A stretch of 64,000 bases of DNA from NCBI RefSeq assembly GCF_000299895.1, contig NZ_AMRG01000003.1:124001-188000 (forward strand), read 5' to 3'. The DNA is from Idiomarina xiamenensis 10-D-4. GTDB taxonomy: Bacteria > Pseudomonadota > Gammaproteobacteria > Enterobacterales > Alteromonadaceae. Every line of letters begins with the position of its first letter. The first letter of the stretch is position 1. Both the position numbers and the translations under genes were made by a program. Below the pieces are notes generated by a model. The model ran no database searches. It worked only from the letters and a program-made list of their open reading frames with translations, and had not been told where the DNA came from. Positions 1-9,902 of the stretch are shown piece after piece.

Positions 1-1379
1 GGCACCACCAAGCCATTTGGCGTATCGACCGCAATGCCGATATGCACATACTTCTTCATGATCAAGTGTTCGCCATCAGGCGCTAACGACGAATTAAACT
101 GTGGATACTCCAACAGTGCCTTCGCGCACGCTTTCATGATGAACACCAACGGCGTGATTTTGAACCCTAAGTCTTGTTTCTTAGCGACTTCATTCTCAGC
201 CTTACGGAAGTTTTCCAGCTCGGTAATATCGGCTTCATCAAACTGTGTAACATGAGGAATGGTGACCCAGTTACGGTGCAAGTTCGGGCCAGAAATCTTT
301 TGAATACGTGACAATGCCACTTCTTCAATTTCACCAAACTTGCTGAAGTCGACTTTCGGCTGATCGATAACTTGCAAGCCACCAGCACCGCCGCTCATCG
401 TGCCGGCTGCAGCTTTCGGACGTGATAATTCGTATTTTACGTACGATTGCACGTCTTCTTTCAAGATCCGATTTTTCGGACCCGATGCCGACACCTGGCT
501 CAGATCTACACCAAATTCGCGCGCAACGCGGCGGACGGCTGGTGACGCGTGTAACACACCGTCTTTGCGGTCACTACGCTGGCTGGAATGGTCAGGCACC
601 GGTGGTTGACGCTCACTCGTTGGCGTCGACTGCGCCGGCTTTTGTTCAGCCTTTTTCTCGGCCTTATCTGAGCGCTCTTCAGTATCGCTGCTAGCCTGCT
701 TTTCAGTGTTGTCTTTGCTGTCTTGTGCCGCGCTCTCGTCAGCGCCAGCAGTCACTTTCATCTTAGCGATGACCGAGCCTTCACTGACCTTGTCGCCAGC
801 TTTGACCAGCATTTCAACAATCTCACCGTCGTCAGGACAAGGCACATCCATCGTTGCCTTATCGGTTTCCAACGTGATCAAACCGTCTTCTTTGTTGACG
901 CTATCACCGGCGGCAACCAGCACTTCGATGATTTCAACATCACTCGCGTCACCAATATCCGGAACTTTCACTTCAACAACTTGGCTTTCACCTTTTGCAG
1001 ATGAAGACTGCTCGCTTTGCTGCGAGTCAGACTCGTTGTCAGCTTCAGTGTCTTTCGCTTCGTCTTGCTGGGTATCTTGCTGTTGTTCAGTTTCAGCCTC
1101 GTCAGTACTGTCGCTGTCGGCCTCGTCGTCACCATTGTCATCAGCCGCGCTAATGAGGGCTAACAAATCGCCCTCTTTAATTTTATCGCCAACTTTAACT
1201 TTGACACTGTCGACCTTACCGCCGAATGGTGCAGGAATGTCCATTGAAGCTTTGTCGCTTTCAACGGTAATCAGCGCGTCTTCAGCCTCAATGCTGTCGC
1301 CTTCGGCAATCAGCACCTCAATGATTTCAACTTCTTCCCCACCGACGTCAGGGACTTTGACTTCTTGTGCATTAGCCAT
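1..1379 (-). CDS. aceF: Dihydrolipoamide acetyltransferase (E2 of pyruvate dehydrogenase), 3' part cut by window
   Basis: E2 core of the pyruvate dehydrogenase complex; transfers the acetyl group from lipoyl-lysine to CoA in the cytoplasm. I translated it by hand from the ATG at 1377-1379; about 459 residues are visible and the C-terminal catalytic end lies outside the window. Two lipoyl domains are seen, with lipoylation motifs ESDKAS (K about 43) and ETDKAT (K about 174), each followed by an acidic, Gln/Ser-rich linker. A peripheral-subunit-binding domain follows at about 277-305 (SPAVRRVAREFGVDL) and then the start of the acetyltransferase domain. E. coli AceF has three lipoyl domains; this one has two. 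It lies 12 bases after aceE, so co-transcription from the pdhR promoter is likely. Confidence 0.95.
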   Translation of the reverse strand, partial: MANAQEVKVPDVGGEEVEIIEVLIAEGDSIEAEDALITVESDKASMDIPAPFGGKVDSVKVKVGDKIKEGDLLALISAADDNGDDEADSDSTDEAETEQQQDTQQDEAKDTEADNESDSQQSEQSSSAKGESQVVEVKVPDIGDASDVEIIEVLVAAGDSVNKEDGLITLETDKATMDVPCPDDGEIVEMLVKAGDKVSEGSVIAKMKVTAGADESAAQDSKDNTEKQASSDTEERSDKAEKKAEQKPAQSTPTSERQPPVPDHSSQRSDRKDGVLHASPAVRRVAREFGVDLSQVSASGPKNRILKEDVQSYVKYELSRPKAAAGTMSGGAGGLQVIDQPKVDFSKFGEIEEVALSRIQKISGPNLHRNWVTIPHVTQFDEADITELENFRKAENEVAKKQDLGFKITPLVFIMKACAKALLEYPQFNSSLAPDGEHLIMKKYVHIGIAVDTPNGLVV

Positions 1380-1391
1380 GAATGTTCCTCC

Positions 1392-4061
1392 TTAAGCGTA
1401 CAGTGGGTTCAGTTTTTCTGAGTCCATGCCGAAGTCTTTGATGGCTTTGCTCACCACCTTAGCATCGACCTCGCCTTGTTTGGCCAATTCAGCCAAGGTC
1501 GCCACTACCACGCTGGCGGCATCCACTTCAAAGTGACGGCGCAAGTTTTCGCGGCTATCCGAGCGACCGAAGCCGTCGGTACCCAACACACGGTAGCTAC
1601 CAGGAACCCAAGCACGTACTTGATCAGCATACATTTTCATGTGATCGGTGGCAGCAATGGTCGGGCCATTATCGGCACTCAGTACACCCGCCAAATAAGC
1701 GCTGCGAGTTTCTTTTTCGGGGTGCAGCATATTCCAGCGCTCAACATCTAGGCCATCACGCGCCAGCTCGTTGAACGAGGTCACGCTGTATACATGGCTG
1801 TGTACACCGTATTCTTTTGCCAAGATCTGCGCAGCTTCGCGTACTTGTAATAAGATGGTGCCGCTACCCAGTAATTGTGCTTTGGCTTTCGCTTTGCCAC
1901 TTGGCTTGACTTGCTCAAGCTCATAAATACCTTTCAAAATGCCTTCTTCGGCGCCCTCAGGCATTTCTGGATGTTGGTAGTTTTCGTTCATCAAGGTCAG
2001 ATAATAGAAAACGTTCTCTTGCTCACCGTACATACGACGTAAACCGTCTTGCACAATCACGGCAATCTCGTAACCGTAAGTCGGATCGTAAGTAATACAG
2101 TTAGGAACCGTACCAAACAGGATATGGCTGTGCCCGTCTTGGTGCTGTAAGCCTTCACCATTAAGCGTGGTTCGGCCAGCAGTGCCTCCCATCAGGAAGC
2201 CGCGCGCTTGGCTATCACCAGCCGCCCATACCAAGTCGCCGACGCGCTGGTAACCAAACATGCTGTAGTAGGTATAGAACGGAATCATCGGTTCATTATT
2301 CAGTGAGTAGCTAGTACCCGCCGCCACGAACGACGCCATCGCGCCTAATTCGTTAATACCTTCTTGGATAACCTGACCTTTCTTATCCTCACGATAATAA
2401 GCTACTTGGTCGGCATCCTGAGGCGTATATTTTTGTCCATAGTGAGCGTAAATACCGACTTGGCGGAACAAGCCTTCCATACCAAAAGTACGTGCTTCAT
2501 CAGGGATGATTGGGACTACTCGCTTACCGATTTGTTTGTCTTTGAGTAGCGCCGTCAGAATGCGAACAAACGCCATGGTGCTAGAAATTTCACGGTCACC
2601 AGAGCCTTTAAGCACCGCATCAAAAATTTTCAATGCTGGGATTGCTAGTTCAACGTCGGTATCTTTGCGACGCTTAGGCATGTAACCACCTAGCTCATCA
2701 CGACGTTGCTTCATGTACTTCATTTCGTCGCTGTCTTCAGCAAACTTGTAGTACGGCAAATCTTCCAGCTCTTCGTTACTGAATGGAATATTGAAGCGAT
2801 CACGGAAGTGCTTGATCGCGTCCATATCCATTTTCTTCACTTGGTGGGCAATATTTTTACCTTCACCGGCGGCACCCATGCCATAGCCTTTAACGGTTTT
2901 GGCTAAAATGACTTGTGGACGACCTTTGGTGTTGGCCGCTTTATGATACGCCGCATAAACCTTGACCGGATCGTGACCGCCGCGGTTCAAGCGCCAAATA
3001 TCTTCGTCCGAAAGATTAGCCACCATCTCTTTGGTTTCTGGGTATTTACCAAAGAAGTTCTCACGGGTGAATGCACCACCCTTGGCTTTGAAATTCTGGT
3101 AATCGCCGTCGACGGTCTCTTCCATCAACTGCATCAACTTGCCGTCATTATCGCGATACAGTAACGGATCCCAATAACGTCCCCAGACGACTTTGATCAC
3201 TTCCCAGCCAGCACCACGGAAAGTGCCCTCTAACTCTTGGATGATCTTACCGTTGCCGCGCACCGGACCATCTAAGCGCTGCAGGTTACAGTTGATCACG
3301 AAGGTTAAATTATCCAGCCCCTCGCGCGAGGCTAAACCGATCGCGCCCAAGCTCTCTGGTTCATCGGTTTCACCGTCACCGAGGAAGCAATAAACGCGTT
3401 GGTTAGAGCAATCTTTAATGCCACGGTCAGTCATATATTTTAGGAAGCGCGCCAAATAAATAGCTTGCATTGGGCCTAAGCCCATCGACACCGTTGGAAA
3501 CTGCCAAAAATCGGGCATCAATTTCGGGTGTGGATATGATGATAAACCGTTGCCTTCACATTCTTGTCGGAAGTTATTTAGCTGCTCTTCGGTCAAGCGG
3601 CCTTCCATAAAAGCGCGCGCATAAATACCCGGTGAGGCATGGCCTTGAATAAATAGGTAGTCACCGCCGTCTTCGTCGGTCGGGGCGCGGAAAAAGTGAT
3701 TAAAGCCGACATCATAAAGCATTGCTGACGACGCAAAGCTAGAAATATGGCCACCCAATTCCAAGTCTTTCTTAGAGGCGCGCAATACCATGATCAAGGC
3801 ATTCCAACGGATCGCCGAACGGATCCGCGCTTCCATGCTTTGGTCACCCGGCATCGCCGGTTCCTGACTGGCGGGAATAGTATTTAAATAAGCGGTAGTC
3901 GCATTATACGGCAAGTAAGCGCCGTTGCGGCGAGCCTTGTCTACCAGCTTCTCTAACAGGAAGTGCGCACGCTCAGGACCCTCGGCTTCTAACACGCCTT
4001 CTAACGCATCAAGCCATTCCTGAGTTTCCTGTAAGTCGACATCTTTTGCATTATCAGTCAT
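1392..4061 (-). CDS. aceE: Pyruvate dehydrogenase E1 component, homodimeric type
   Basis: Thiamine-diphosphate enzyme that decarboxylates pyruvate and reductively acetylates the E2 lipoyl groups. It has 889 residues against 887 in E. coli, so it is full length. The ThDP/Mg motif is visible as GDGE (229-232) running to NCNLQRLDG (about 257-265). The histidine-containing loop KNIAHQVKKMD, characteristic of AceE, is present near residue 405. The start ATG has AAGGAA about five bases upstream. It sits between pdhR (53-base gap) and aceF (12-base gap), the usual pdhR-aceE-aceF operon, and should be repressed by PdhR when pyruvate is low. Confidence 0.98.
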   Translation of the reverse strand: MTDNAKDVDLQETQEWLDALEGVLEAEGPERAHFLLEKLVDKARRNGAYLPYNATTAYLNTIPASQEPAMPGDQSMEARIRSAIRWNALIMVLRASKKDLELGGHISSFASSAMLYDVGFNHFFRAPTDEDGGDYLFIQGHASPGIYARAFMEGRLTEEQLNNFRQECEGNGLSSYPHPKLMPDFWQFPTVSMGLGPMQAIYLARFLKYMTDRGIKDCSNQRVYCFLGDGETDEPESLGAIGLASREGLDNLTFVINCNLQRLDGPVRGNGKIIQELEGTFRGAGWEVIKVVWGRYWDPLLYRDNDGKLMQLMEETVDGDYQNFKAKGGAFTRENFFGKYPETKEMVANLSDEDIWRLNRGGHDPVKVYAAYHKAANTKGRPQVILAKTVKGYGMGAAGEGKNIAHQVKKMDMDAIKHFRDRFNIPFSNEELEDLPYYKFAEDSDEMKYMKQRRDELGGYMPKRRKDTDVELAIPALKIFDAVLKGSGDREISSTMAFVRILTALLKDKQIGKRVVPIIPDEARTFGMEGLFRQVGIYAHYGQKYTPQDADQVAYYREDKKGQVIQEGINELGAMASFVAAGTSYSLNNEPMIPFYTYYSMFGYQRVGDLVWAAGDSQARGFLMGGTAGRTTLNGEGLQHQDGHSHILFGTVPNCITYDPTYGYEIAVIVQDGLRRMYGEQENVFYYLTLMNENYQHPEMPEGAEEGILKGIYELEQVKPSGKAKAKAQLLGSGTILLQVREAAQILAKEYGVHSHVYSVTSFNELARDGLDVERWNMLHPEKETRSAYLAGVLSADNGPTIAATDHMKMYADQVRAWVPGSYRVLGTDGFGRSDSRENLRRHFEVDAASVVVATLAELAKQGEVDAKVVSKAIKDFGMDSEKLNPLYA

Positions 4062-4114
4062 ACAGATTCCTTACCTCTTTACCAGACGACCCCGTCGCCT
4101 TTAACCAGTACCTA

Positions 4115-4864
4115 TCAGGTACGTCGCAATGATCGTTGAATACGCGAATTCTCGCGGTTCAACTGCAACAACGCCTGCTCGATATATGCTAAATGCTGGT
4201 GACACACATCACGCGCTTGCGCGGGCTCACCAGCAACAATGGCAGCGACAATACGCTGCCGATGTTCATTTAAGGTGTCTAGGACACCGTCTTTACCTGC
4301 CAATACCATCAGGTTTTGCTTAATATTCTCGCTCAATAGCTCTTGCATACCCCTGACTACATGCAACAGGATCACATTGTGCGATGCTTCGGCGATGCGA
4401 ATATAAAAGTCGGTTAAAACCCGAGCTTGCTCTTCGATATCACCTTGCTGCTGAGTCGCCGGTACCCGTGCCAAGATATCCTGAATGCGCTGTAAGTCCT
4501 CGGGTGTGCCGCGCATGGCGGCGTAATAAGATGAGATGCCTTCTAACGCATGGCGGAATTCTAACAAATCAAATTGTGACTCAGGGTGTTTTGCTAACAG
4601 TTCAAATAGTGGCTCGTTCAACTGTGTGTTTAATGCATCGGTGACAAAGGTACCACCGCCTTGGCGCCGACTGACCAGCCCCCGTGCTTCTAATTTTTGA
4701 ATCGCTTCACGCAACGACGGCCGCGACACCGAGAACTGTAACGCTAACTCGCGCTCTGCAGGTAGGCGTTGTCCCGGTGCTAAAGATCCATCAACAATCA
4801 TGGCTTCAATACGCGCCATGATCACATCAGAGAGCTTGGTTTGTTGAATACGCTGGTAAACCAT
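4115..4864 (-). CDS. pdhR: Pyruvate-responsive GntR/FadR-type repressor PdhR
   Basis: Transcriptional repressor of its own operon, released by pyruvate. It has 249 residues. An N-terminal winged helix-turn-helix spans about 10-75, with the GntR signature LPAERELALQFSVSRPSLREA. A C-terminal all-helical FCD ligand-binding domain follows (LLEFRHALEGISSYYAA, later HLAYIEQALLQL). Position directly upstream of aceE and a PdhR-like operator upstream of its own start separate it from the close relatives FadR and LldR. It is the first gene of the pdhR-aceE-aceF operon and is preceded by ampE on the same strand. Confidence 0.95.
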   Translation of the reverse strand: MVYQRIQQTKLSDVIMARIEAMIVDGSLAPGQRLPAERELALQFSVSRPSLREAIQKLEARGLVSRRQGGGTFVTDALNTQLNEPLFELLAKHPESQFDLLEFRHALEGISSYYAAMRGTPEDLQRIQDILARVPATQQQGDIEEQARVLTDFYIRIAEASHNVILLHVVRGMQELLSENIKQNLMVLAGKDGVLDTLNEHRQRIVAAIVAGEPAQARDVCHQHLAYIEQALLQLNRENSRIQRSLRRT

Positions 4865-4925
4865 GCCTATTTTTTTGCCGCCCTACTGTCGCTTTCGTCA
4901 ACACACTTTCGTCAACATAAAGGTA

Positions 4926-4942
4926 AATTGGTCTTACCAAAG
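4926..4942 (-). promoter_or_regulatory. PdhR operator upstream of pdhR
   Basis: The plus strand reads AATTGGTCTTACCAAAG. The E. coli PdhR box is AATTGGT-N3-ACCAATT, so the left half is perfect and the right half differs only in its last two bases. It lies 62 bases before the pdhR ATG and immediately downstream of the predicted -10, so bound PdhR would block initiation. Autoregulation by PdhR is known in E. coli; here it is inferred from the site. Confidence 0.85.
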
Positions 4943-4950
4943 TTGCCCAT

Positions 4951-4979
4951 ATTGTAGACCAAAGCGACAGCAGACCCAA
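4951..4979 (-). promoter_or_regulatory. Sigma-70 promoter of pdhR-aceEF
   Basis: On the minus strand: -35 TTGGGT (4979-4974), a 17-base spacer, -10 TACAAT (4956-4951). The start point would fall near 4944, right at the edge of the PdhR box, which supports both calls. Confidence 0.65.
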
Positions 4980-5010
4980 ATAAAAATCCACCAACTGCCG
5001 GTATGACCAG

Positions 5011-5850
5011 CTAAAAGAACCAGCCAGCGATGGTCATTAGGGCCACCACACAAACCAATAATAAAAGGTTACGCTTAGCCAATGACAATAAGTTGACAGC
5101 CTCAGAGCTGTTATCATCAACACTGACCGGACCCTCGCCCGCAGCATGCGCGACTCGACTAAGCAAAGTATTTGCCGCTAACTGCCATTGTCCTAAAAGC
5201 TCCAGCCAGAGCGGAAAGGCGCGATGAAAGTGGCCAACCAGTAACAGCCCAAACGAAGCCAGTCGCACCGGCACCCAATCCAACACATGCATCAAACGCT
5301 GCCAAGATAGCGGTAAGAAACGTTGATTGCTAGAACGCGCAAATTGCTCATCGAAATAGCGTCCAGTCGCATAAATCAGCATCAGCAAAGGGCCACCGAC
5401 TAAGTAGGCGACAATGGGTGCATAGTAGTAGCGGTAGTTAATCCATACCGATGTCTGTGCGAGTGGCTGCTTTAGCTCCAACCCGACGCGCTCGTTAATA
5501 TCGGCTTGCCGTTGCTGCCGTAGGTCATGTTCACCGCGCGCACTGGCACGCAAAAACTCGCGATAAAGACGACGCAACGGTTGGCAGGCAATGACCATCA
5601 GTAAGAGCATCATATGTGCCAAAAAGGTGATGATGCCAATATCAAGCCAAGCCACTAATAAACTGATCAGCACCGCCGGTACTAAGCCCCATAATAAAGC
5701 CACGGGGGTATGCGTTAGCCAACCACTGACACGCGCTTGCCGTTGGCTCCACAGCAACCAACGCTGCAACAGCGTCGACCAATGCCAAGCAGCACTTAAC
5801 CGCAGCAAGCGTTCGCTAGACAGGACAATTACAATAACCAACAATTCCAT
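5011..5850 (-). CDS. ampE: AmpE, inner-membrane protein of the ampD-ampE pair
   Basis: Integral membrane protein of 279 residues (E. coli AmpE is 284) whose molecular activity is not well defined; it is historically tied to beta-lactamase induction with AmpD. Hydrophobic segments are visible at about 45-95 (two helices), at about 145-160 (YYAPIVAYLVGGPLLMLIYA), at about 195-205 and at the C-terminus (NLLLLVCVVALMTIAGWFF). The conserved N-terminus MELLVIVIVLSSER matches the family. It follows ampD with a 72-base gap and precedes pdhR, the same neighbourhood as in E. coli. Confidence 0.9.
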   Translation of the reverse strand: MELLVIVIVLSSERLLRLSAAWHWSTLLQRWLLWSQRQARVSGWLTHTPVALLWGLVPAVLISLLVAWLDIGIITFLAHMMLLLMVIACQPLRRLYREFLRASARGEHDLRQQRQADINERVGLELKQPLAQTSVWINYRYYYAPIVAYLVGGPLLMLIYATGRYFDEQFARSSNQRFLPLSWQRLMHVLDWVPVRLASFGLLLVGHFHRAFPLWLELLGQWQLAANTLLSRVAHAAGEGPVSVDDNSSEAVNLLSLAKRNLLLLVCVVALMTIAGWFF

Positions 5851-5922
5851 GACGCCATTCCTTTTTTGATATGCTGGCAGCCAGATGCTGTCACTAGTCT
5901 AGCAGGTCAGATATTAGCTGCA

Positions 5923-6528
5923 TTAGGATTTATGGTAACTTGCCGCGCGCGGTTGAAACGGTGCTAGGTAATGGGCCCAGTCGAAGGCGGCGCCGGGGTC
6001 AGTTTTGCGACCTGGCGCAATATGCTGATGACCAACGATACGACGCCAGTTAAGCTTCGGATACTGTTGCAACAGACAGGCGGTGACTGCCTGCAAAGCC
6101 TGATACTGACGTTCACTGTAAGGGCTGTTATCGGTGCCTTCTAGTTCAATACCAATAGCAAAGTCGTTACAACGCCGCCGCCCCGCGTAATGCGAGCGAC
6201 CCGCATGCCAAGCGCGCTGATCAAAGGCAACATATTGGATCACTTGGCCGTCACGGCGGATCAAACAGTGTGCCGACACACGTAAGCCCTCTAACGCCGC
6301 AAAAGACGGGTGAGCATGGCTTTGCAGTTCGCCCATAAACAACTGGTCGATGTATGGCTGGCCGAACTCACCAGCGGGCAAACTGATACCATGAATAACC
6401 AACAACGAAATATCGTCACTGTCGGGGCGCTGGTCGTAATGTGGTGACGAGCGTTGCTCGGCCTCGAGCAAGCGGTGATTTTTCAGGTTAAAACTTTTCA
6501 GCATAAGCGCAACAGGGTAAGGTGCCAT
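5923..6528 (-). CDS. ampD: 1,6-anhydro-N-acetylmuramyl-L-alanine amidase AmpD
   Basis: Cytoplasmic zinc amidase that removes the peptide from anhydro-muropeptides during cell-wall recycling. Zinc ligands fit His46 (VIHGIS), His167 (VGHQHIAPG) and Asp177 (RKTDPG), counted from the first ATG; the 10-residue spacing of the last two matches E. coli H154/D164. The family's PGEFG-like loop appears as PAGEFG, followed by a conserved FDWAHYL near the end. The first ATG (6528) is listed; an internal ATG at 6504 would remove eight residues and cannot be excluded, because neither has a strong ribosome site. Loss of AmpD derepresses AmpC in species that carry it. Confidence 0.95.
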   Translation of the reverse strand: MAPYPVALMLKSFNLKNHRLLEAEQRSSPHYDQRPDSDDISLLVIHGISLPAGEFGQPYIDQLFMGELQSHAHPSFAALEGLRVSAHCLIRRDGQVIQYVAFDQRAWHAGRSHYAGRRRCNDFAIGIELEGTDNSPYSERQYQALQAVTACLLQQYPKLNWRRIVGHQHIAPGRKTDPGAAFDWAHYLAPFQPRAASYHKS

Positions 6529-6609
6529 CTCAAATCATCGTTAATTGGCAGGCTCAAAAGGCACAGCCACGACGTTTTAGTATCGCTAGCCGAGGCGCAA
6601 AGGTAAAGC

Positions 6610-7973
<1,364 letters not shown>

Positions 7974-8014
7974 TCATCGCTTTGTGCTTAATCTTATTTT
8001 TCTGACAACCGAAT

Positions 8015-8034
8015 ACGCCCGCCTCAGCGGGCGT
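8015..8034. other. 8-bp GC-rich hairpin between nadC and the pilin gene
   Basis: ACGCCCGC-CTCA-GCGGGCGT forms a perfect 8-bp stem with a 4-base loop, 42 bases after the nadC stop. No T tract follows, so it is not a classical intrinsic terminator; it may cause pausing or partial termination before the pilin gene. Confidence 0.5.
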
Positions 8035-8093
8035 TCGACCATGAAACGGCTAGACTAAAACGCTTCAACTACAACCGAGTTTAAGGTCTCGCC

Positions 8094-8549
8094 GTGCGTC
8101 AGTCGGGTTTCAGCCTCTTAGAGTTACTGGTAGTGGTAGCAATTATTGCTACTCTCAGTGCCGCCGCCATGCCGTTATACAGCGGTTACAGCCAACGCGC
8201 CAAAGTCACCAGCGCCATTGCTAGCTTGCGCCAAATACAACTTGATATTGCCTTGTGTATTCAGCAACAAGGGTCGGTGGCCGCCTGTGCGAACAACGAT
8301 AACTCAGTATTACCGGTGTTAAATCCACCTTATCCCGAGCATATCAGCGACCTGCAACTGCTCAGCCAACAAGCTATTTTACAAGCAACGTTAACGATTA
8401 GTGACCGCGAGCAACGCCAATTACGGGTGCAGCTTATCCCGCAGTTATCTCGTTATAGTATTGATTGGCAAATACGCTGCTCGGACTTCGATGCACAACA
8501 ACAGCCGCCTTCGCTGGTCGAAAACTGTCACGCCACGACGTTACGTTAA
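8094..8549 (+). CDS. Type IV major pilin-like prepilin
   Basis: A 151-residue type IV prepilin, processed and N-methylated by PilD and assembled by PilB/PilC. The very short leader MRQSG is followed by FSLLELLVVVAIIATLSAAAMP: cleavage after Gly5, Phe at +1 and the essential Glu at +5 are all present. The hydrophobic N-terminal helix ends near residue 30. Two cysteine pairs are visible, LCIQQQGSVAAC in the middle and RC...NC near the C-terminus; the latter fits the disulfide-bounded D-region. Translation starts at GTG (8094) with AAGG nearby upstream. PilA or PpdD is the likely equivalent; the sequence alone does not decide whether it is the major or a minor pilin. Confidence 0.88.
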   Translation: MRQSGFSLLELLVVVAIIATLSAAAMPLYSGYSQRAKVTSAIASLRQIQLDIALCIQQQGSVAACANNDNSVLPVLNPPYPEHISDLQLLSQQAILQATLTISDREQRQLRVQLIPQLSRYSIDWQIRCSDFDAQQQPPSLVENCHATTLR

Positions 8550-8561
8550 GCATTACTGAGC

Positions 8562-9902
8562 ATGGAACCACTATCATTGCAGCTTGAGCATTGGCGACCA
8601 GCACCCGGCTTAACACAACCGGCAGTTTGCTTGCGTCTCGGCTACTTGCTACTGGGTCATTTACAGCAACGCCCGATACTGGCTGGAATCGCCATGCCCG
8701 ATAGCGCGCAACGCCAACAATTGCAATTTCAGTTACAGCAAACGCCGCTGTATCTGATTGCCAATGCTCAGGCATTGAATGACCGCTTAAACGCTTATGG
8801 TGGTCAGCACGCCAGCCAGCTCGACGATGCCAAGGCTCAACTTGCACACATTGCCGAGCATAGTCAGCTGCGGCAAGCCTCAGATATTCACATTGAACCA
8901 CTATCGCGAGGTGGTCGCATACGTTTGCGCGTGCATGGCCTGTTACAGCCGTTACTCAATCTATCCAGAGAGCAATTGACTCAACTGCTGGGCCGTATCA
9001 AAGTATTGGCCAAATTAGATGTCAGCGAACAACGTTTGCCACAAGACGGTCGGCTAACCCTCAGTCAACCAGCGCTAGGCTTTCGCGTCAGCACCTTAGC
9101 CACCGTTCATGGTGAAAAAGCGGTACTGAGGCGCTTACCTGAGCAGCGCCAACTATTGCCCATTAATCAGGCTATTCCCGAGCCTACACCTCGCGGTTAT
9201 TTGCTCAAGGCCATCGCCGCCAGCCAAGGTTTAGTATTGCTGACGGGCCCGACCGGTAGCGGTAAAACCGCCACCCTATACAGCGCTATCGTTGCTTGCC
9301 GACAACAACATCGGAATGTCTGTAGTATCGAAGATCCGGTTGAACTGGTCATCGATGACATTAATCAAAGTAGCGTCAATCGCGACCTTGGCTTGGGTTT
9401 TGCCGAATTACTTAAAAGTTTACTGCGGCAAGACCCAGACGTTATCGTGTTAGGCGAAATTCGTGATACAGAAACCGCTAACATCGCCTTGCAGGCCGCC
9501 GAGAGCGGTCATTTGGTCATCGCCACCTTACATTCACCGAGTGCCACCGCGAGCTTGCAACGCCTACAGCACCTGGGGCAGCCCACACAGCGTATCGAAC
9601 AATTGCTCAGTATAATTTGTCACCAACGCTTACTCAGGCTACTGTGCCCCCACTGTAAACAACGTGCGAACACCAGCGCGACCCAGCAACATTACCAAGC
9701 TGTCGGCTGCGAGCGCTGTGAGCAAGGCTATTATCGACGCCAAGCAGTGCTAGGTTGTTGGTCACCAACGGGTCACTTAAACTACTCTTTATACGCGAGT
9801 GCTAAACGTTTACTCGACAACGGCGACACCAGCCTCAGTGAAGTCCGGCGCGTACTCGGCAACATCGATGACAGTCAATGCCATGATACGCATCGATCTT
9901 AA
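8562..9902 (+). CDS. pilB: Type IV pilus assembly ATPase, PilB/HofB type, short form
   Basis: Hexameric cytoplasmic ATPase that powers pilin polymerisation. It has 446 residues, about 120 fewer than Pseudomonas PilB and close to E. coli HofB (461). The long N-terminal MshEN-type region is reduced to about 90 residues. The N2 domain begins around QASDIHIEP. Walker A is GPTGSGKTATL (about 229), the Asp box and Walker B read IVLGEIRD, and the His box is HLVIATLHS. The zinc-binding tetracysteine motif CPHC...CERC is intact. The gene overlaps pilC. The intact catalytic motifs argue against decay. Confidence 0.92.
   Translation: MEPLSLQLEHWRPAPGLTQPAVCLRLGYLLLGHLQQRPILAGIAMPDSAQRQQLQFQLQQTPLYLIANAQALNDRLNAYGGQHASQLDDAKAQLAHIAEHSQLRQASDIHIEPLSRGGRIRLRVHGLLQPLLNLSREQLTQLLGRIKVLAKLDVSEQRLPQDGRLTLSQPALGFRVSTLATVHGEKAVLRRLPEQRQLLPINQAIPEPTPRGYLLKAIAASQGLVLLTGPTGSGKTATLYSAIVACRQQHRNVCSIEDPVELVIDDINQSSVNRDLGLGFAELLKSLLRQDPDVIVLGEIRDTETANIALQAAESGHLVIATLHSPSATASLQRLQHLGQPTQRIEQLLSIICHQRLLRLLCPHCKQRANTSATQQHYQAVGCERCEQGYYRRQAVLGCWSPTGHLNYSLYASAKRLLDNGDTSLSEVRRVLGNIDDSQCHDTHRS

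Noticed and set aside
706-1395. 229-residue plus-strand open frame opposite aceF
   Set aside because: Ser/Thr-rich translation of the antisense of lipoyl-domain linkers; aceF on the minus strand has all family motifs.
4108-4122. GTACCT-ATC-AGGTAC hairpin at the pdhR stop as a terminator
   Set aside because: No T tract, short stem, and aceE must be transcribed through it.
8434-8901. 155-residue minus-strand open frame opposite the pilin and pilB
   Set aside because: No motifs, spans two real genes in antisense, no ribosome site.
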